A program made the position numbers and the translations under genes. Under the pieces are notes generated by a model, which had not been told where the DNA came from, made no database searches, and saw nothing but the letters and a program-made list of their open reading frames with translations. Positions 31,714-34,487 of a stretch of DNA of 34,487 bases are shown here, piece after piece (positions within the stretch are counted from its first letter, which is position 1; each line of letters begins with the position of its first letter). The stretch spans positions 1-34,487 of the forward strand of contig JBCCIH010000002.1 of the NCBI GenBank assembly GCA_039028315.1, given 5' to 3'. The stretch is from Thermodesulfobacteriota bacterium. GTDB taxonomy: Bacteria > Desulfobacterota_D > UBA1144 > Nemesobacterales > UBA2774.

Positions 31714-32556
31714 TTAATCCATTCCGTAACCAATACGTCTTCTTCTTACAATATATTTATTAGTACGTTTGTTGTTTCTTGTTTTATAACCAATTGTAAT
31801 CCAGCCCCAAGGGGATACGGGATGCGGGTTACCTTTGCTGGCTTTACCCTCACCACCTCCATGCGGATGGTCAACAGGGTTCATAGCAACACCCCTTACA
31901 ACCGGGCGTTTTCCTAAGTGACGCTTTCTTCCTGCCTTTCCAAGCACAACTAGCTCATGCTCCGTGTTTCCAACTCTTCCAATTGTTGCCATGCACTCAA
32001 TGTGAATAAGCCTAATCTCACCTGAGCTAAGCTTAAGCTGTGCATATGTTCCTTCTTTAGCAGTAATCTGTGCTGATGTTCCGGCTGCTCTCACAAGTTT
32101 GGCCCCCGCCTTTGGTTTAAGCTCAATGTTATGAACTACTGTACCAACAGGGATGCTTTTAATTGGGAGCGCGTTTCCAACTGAAATCTCTACATTGTCA
32201 CCGGATACTACTGTGTCTCCAACTTTAAGACCATCGGGAGCAATAATATAGCTCTTAAAACCGTCAGCATAGTTTAGTAGTGCAATTCTAGATGAACGGT
32301 TTGGGTCATACTCAATTGAGGCAACTTTTGCAGGTATATCAAACTTATTTCTCTTATAATCAACCTTCCTATAAAGACGCTTGTGTCCGCCTCCTCTTTG
32401 GAAAGCTGTAATTCTTCCCTGAGAGTTACGTCCGCCTTTTCTCTTTGAAGGCTCAGTGAGCGGTTTATAGGGTTTGTCTGTTGTTACATCTGCAAAATCG
32501 GACCCTGATCTAAACCTTGTTCCCGGAGTTACCGGTTTAAACTTTTTAATACCCAT
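31714..32556 (-). CDS. rplB: Ribosomal protein uL2
   Basis: 280 residues with the G-G-G-H-K-R-x-Y-R-x-x-D-Y-K-R-N-K segment, the I-E-Y-D-P-N-R-S-S-R-I-A-L-L-x-Y-A-D-G strand, and the conserved M-N-P-V-D-H-P-H-G-G-G-E-G loop containing the His near the peptidyl-transferase centre, followed by a W-G-x-x-T-x-G-Y-K-T-R type segment. Full length and unremarkable. Confidence 0.97.
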   Translation of the reverse strand: MGIKKFKPVTPGTRFRSGSDFADVTTDKPYKPLTEPSKRKGGRNSQGRITAFQRGGGHKRLYRKVDYKRNKFDIPAKVASIEYDPNRSSRIALLNYADGFKSYIIAPDGLKVGDTVVSGDNVEISVGNALPIKSIPVGTVVHNIELKPKAGAKLVRAAGTSAQITAKEGTYAQLKLSSGEIRLIHIECMATIGRVGNTEHELVVLGKAGRKRHLGKRPVVRGVAMNPVDHPHGGGEGKASKGNPHPVSPWGWITIGYKTRNNKRTNKYIVRRRRIGYGMD

Positions 32557-32558
32557 AC

Positions 32559-32846
32559 CTAAACTCCCTCATATAATTCAATGGTCCCTTCTTTTAGCTG
32601 TACGTATGCTTTTTTTATAGAGGACCTTCTTCCGGCAAAACGCCCCATTCTCTTAACCGGCTTACCGGTTGTTATTAGGGTTCTTACTTTGCCGACTTTA
32701 ACACCGAAAATCTTTTCAATTGCATCTTTTATTTCTATTTTGTTAGACCTTTTGTCAACCGAAAACACATACCAATCAACTTCTCTTAGATCAGAAGATT
32801 TTTCGGTTACTAGAGGCTTTTTAATTATCTGTCTTGGATCTTTCAA
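32559..32846 (-). CDS. rplW: Ribosomal protein uL23
   Basis: 95 residues, I-I-K-K-P-L-V-T-E-K-S at the start, V-D-K-R-x-N-K-I-E-I-K-D-A-I-E and the F-G-V-K-V-x-K-V-R-T segment. It forms the main docking point for trigger factor and SRP at the tunnel exit. The start is a TTG that overlaps the rplD stop, with GGAGG about 10 bases upstream. Confidence 0.95.
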   Translation of the reverse strand: MKDPRQIIKKPLVTEKSSDLREVDWYVFSVDKRSNKIEIKDAIEKIFGVKVGKVRTLITTGKPVKRMGRFAGRRSSIKKAYVQLKEGTIELYEGV

Positions 32847-33466
32847 TGTTTTAGAACCTCCTGAGCTTTGGCCAGAGATTCCTGGGTAATAATAAGATTC
32901 TCAAACTTTAAAATATCGTATACGTTAAGGCCATCAACATTTATAACCTTTATGTTCTTAATGTTCCTAGCGGATTTAATTAAGTTTTCGTTCTCACCGC
33001 TTATTACGATTAGTGCTGATTTAAGTTCAAATTTGTCAATAAATTCAGATACTTGCTTAGTCTTTATCTCAGGGAGGCTAAATTCGTTAAGTGCAATTAA
33101 AACACCTTCTGAGTATTTAAGGGAAAGTGCACTGATTAGTGCATTTTTCTTAGTTTTTTTATTTATATTGTATGACCAGTCTTTGGGTCTAGGACCAAAA
33201 ACAATTCCACCCTTCCTCCAATGCGGCGCCCTTGTGCTACCTTGACGTGCTCTACCCATGTGTTTTTGTTTCCATGGTTTAGCTCCGCCACCGCTCACTT
33301 CGCCTCTGGTTTTAGTTGAGGCTGTGCCTGAGCGTCTTTTGGCCAACTGCCAGTTTACAACAGTGTGAAGAAGATGCTGTTTTACCGGCGCCTCAAAAAT
33401 CGAGGAATCAAGCTCAACATTTCCCACTTTACTTTTTGTCAAATCAAATACATCAAGCTGCGGCAC
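32843..33466 (-). CDS. rplD: Ribosomal protein uL4
   Basis: 207 residues. Its extended loop A-x-T-K-T-R-G-E-V-S-G-G-G-x-K-P-W-x-Q-K, with G-x-A-R-x-G-S-x-R-x-P-x-W-x-x-G-G, reaches into the tunnel wall. The start is a GTG within rplC (14 bases of overlap), 8 bases after GGGAG. In E. coli this protein represses the S10 operon; the corresponding leader would lie outside this window. Confidence 0.96.
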   Translation of the reverse strand: MPQLDVFDLTKSKVGNVELDSSIFEAPVKQHLLHTVVNWQLAKRRSGTASTKTRGEVSGGGAKPWKQKHMGRARQGSTRAPHWRKGGIVFGPRPKDWSYNINKKTKKNALISALSLKYSEGVLIALNEFSLPEIKTKQVSEFIDKFELKSALIVISGENENLIKSARNIKNIKVINVDGLNVYDILKFENLIITQESLAKAQEVLKH

Positions 33467-34100
33467 TGTCTACTCTCCCTTTTGTCGTACGCTTAATTAC
33501 TACTGTTCCGCCGTTAGGTCCTGGAATTGAACCCTTAACCAAAAGAATGTTCTTTTCTGCATCCACTTTTACTACTTTTAGACCCTGAACAGTAACCTTC
33601 TCATTACCCATTTGGCCTGCCATTTTTATTCCCTTCCAGACCTTTCCCGGATATGACGCCTGACCAATACCTCCCGGTCTTCTGTGAGCCATACCACCAT
33701 GGGAAGCAGGCTGGCCTGCAAAGTTGTGTCTTTTCATGGTTCCGGAAAAACCTTTACCTTTACTGGTTGCTGAAACATCTACGGTATCGCCTTCATTAAA
33801 AATGCTCGCTTCTATTGTGTCTCCAAGGTTGTAATCTTCACCATTGGGATCAAATTCCACAAGGTGTCTTAGCGGCGGTACACCAGCTTTTTTAAAGTGC
33901 CCAAGCATCGGCTTGGATACCCTTTGTGGTTTAACCTCTTCAAAACCTATCTGTACTGAATCATAGCCGTCTGTATCAGAAGTCTTTTTCTGAACAACGT
34001 GGCACGGACCCGCCTCTATAACTGTTGAAACAACGACAGTACCATCTTCAAGGAATAACTCAGTCATTCCCACTTTTTTTCCTATCAATCCGTTAATCAT
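33453..34100 (-). CDS. rplC: Ribosomal protein uL3
   Basis: 215 residues, M-I-N-G-L-I-G-K-K-V-G-M-T start, and the G-K-G-F-x-G-x-x-K-R-H-N-F-x-G-x-x-A-S-H-G segment with R-x-P-G-x-I-G-x, whose glutamine is a methylation site in some bacteria. It nucleates large-subunit assembly and approaches the peptidyl-transferase centre. Five bases separate it from rpsJ. Confidence 0.97.
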   Translation of the reverse strand: MINGLIGKKVGMTELFLEDGTVVVSTVIEAGPCHVVQKKTSDTDGYDSVQIGFEEVKPQRVSKPMLGHFKKAGVPPLRHLVEFDPNGEDYNLGDTIEASIFNEGDTVDVSATSKGKGFSGTMKRHNFAGQPASHGGMAHRRPGGIGQASYPGKVWKGIKMAGQMGNEKVTVQGLKVVKVDAEKNILLVKGSIPGPNGGTVVIKRTTKGRVDSAAA

Positions 34101-34105
34101 TTTTA

Positions 34106-34426
34106 TTAAGATCCCGTAAGTTTAATTTCGACTTCAACCCCTGAAGCCAGGTCGAGCTTCATCAGCGCATCAATTGTCTGCTGAGTAGGTTCAAGAATAT
34201 CCACAAGTCTCTTGTGGGTTCTAACCTCAAAATGCTCTCTTGAGTTCTTATCAACGTGTGGAGACCTTAGCACACAATAGCGGCTAATATGCGTTGGAAG
34301 CGGCACTGGCCCTGCGACCCTTGCGCCGGTTCTCTTGGCGGTATCCACAATTTCCACAGAAGAGCGGTCAAGCAATCTGTGATCGAACGATTTTAATTTT
34401 ATTCTTATTTTAGAAGCACGACTCAT
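34106..34426 (-). CDS. rpsJ: Ribosomal protein uS10
   Basis: 106 residues, with I-R-I-K-L-K-S-F-D-H-R-L-L-D, the G-P-V-P-L-P-T loop, R-S-P-H-V-D-K-x-S-R-E-x-F and T-H-K-R-L-V-D-I at the expected spacing. It is also NusE, a partner in transcription antitermination. It follows tuf by only 21 bases, so it probably belongs to the same transcript as tuf and the upstream genes. Confidence 0.97.
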   Translation of the reverse strand: MSRASKIRIKLKSFDHRLLDRSSVEIVDTAKRTGARVAGPVPLPTHISRYCVLRSPHVDKNSREHFEVRTHKRLVDILEPTQQTIDALMKLDLASGVEVEIKLTGS

Positions 34427-34447
34427 TTATAAATTACCTTCTACCCT

Positions 34448-34487
34448 TTACTCCGTAATTTTAGTAACAACACCAGCACCCACTGTT
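34448..34487 (-). CDS. tuf: Elongation factor Tu, C-terminal end (partial)
   Basis: The last 12 codons before a TAA at 34448-34450 read T-V-G-A-G-V-V-T-K-I-T-E, which is the characteristic carboxy terminus of EF-Tu, the GTPase that brings aminoacyl-tRNA to the ribosome. The rest lies beyond the window edge. Its place directly before rpsJ is the common str-S10 arrangement. Confidence 0.9.
   Translation of the reverse strand, partial: TVGAGVVTKITE

Noticed and set aside
1..34487. A defence island, prophage, CRISPR array, integron or biosynthetic cluster.
   Set aside because: Apart from a single HNH endonuclease there are no partner genes, direct repeats, integrases or transposases. The gene content is chromosomal housekeeping with a few accessory genes.

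Overview
This window is an A+T-rich chromosomal segment from a Gram-negative (double-membraned) bacterium. Evidence for an outer membrane is TolB, a coiled-coil-headed porin-like barrel protein, the lipoprotein enzymes Lgt and Lnt, and a predicted lipoprotein. The gene content resembles uncultured, formerly 'deltaproteobacterial' lineages such as Candidatus Dadabacteria. That placement is an impression from gene content and protein style, not a tested assignment. I saw no tRNA, rRNA, CRISPR array, insertion sequence, phage gene or toxin-antitoxin locus.

Left part (1-18.9 kb), mixed housekeeping and accessory genes. On the minus strand lie a DUF2461 protein, ThpR, TolB without its usual Tol-Pal partners, and an HNH endonuclease. 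On the plus strand follow an overlooked 50-residue single-span membrane protein abutting lgt, then lnt, together making a lipoprotein-maturation cluster. hisD-hisC run back on the minus strand and end tail-to-tail inside lnt. Then come an SRPBCC protein and an unrecognised acidic 440-residue protein (plus). A minus-strand group follows: a porin-like protein, a secreted FMN-binding protein with a flavinylation-type motif, and a small four-helix membrane protein. Next are a tiny Cys-rich protein with a strong promoter and a Fur-like box at its expected start site, and a Sel1-repeat lipoprotein. metF and ubiE/menG are on the plus strand. pdxH, a TIGR01777 epimerase and a luciferase-like monooxygenase are on the minus strand.

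Right part (18.9-34.5 kb), one long minus-strand ribosomal-protein locus equivalent to the S10, spc and alpha operons joined head to tail. It runs from the 3' end of tuf through rpsJ, rplC, rplD, rplW, rplB, rpsS, rplV, rpsC, rplP, rpmC, rpsQ, rplN, rplX, rplE, rpsN, rpsH, rplF, rplR, rpsE, rplO, secY, adk, map, infA, rpmJ, rpsM, rpsK, rpsD, rpoA and rplQ. A textbook intrinsic terminator closes it. rpmD (uL30) is missing from its usual place between rpsE and rplO. bL17 carries a roughly 180-residue low-complexity Lys-then-Glu/Ala tail. Several true starts are non-ATG (rpsC TTG, rpoA GTG, rpsE TTG, rplW TTG, rplD GTG).

The best candidates for something undescribed are the porin / FMN-binding / four-helix membrane protein group, the 440-residue orphan, the small Cys-rich gene with its possible iron-type operator, the 50-residue protein coupled to lgt, and the bL17 tail. 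None can be called a new system from sequence alone.
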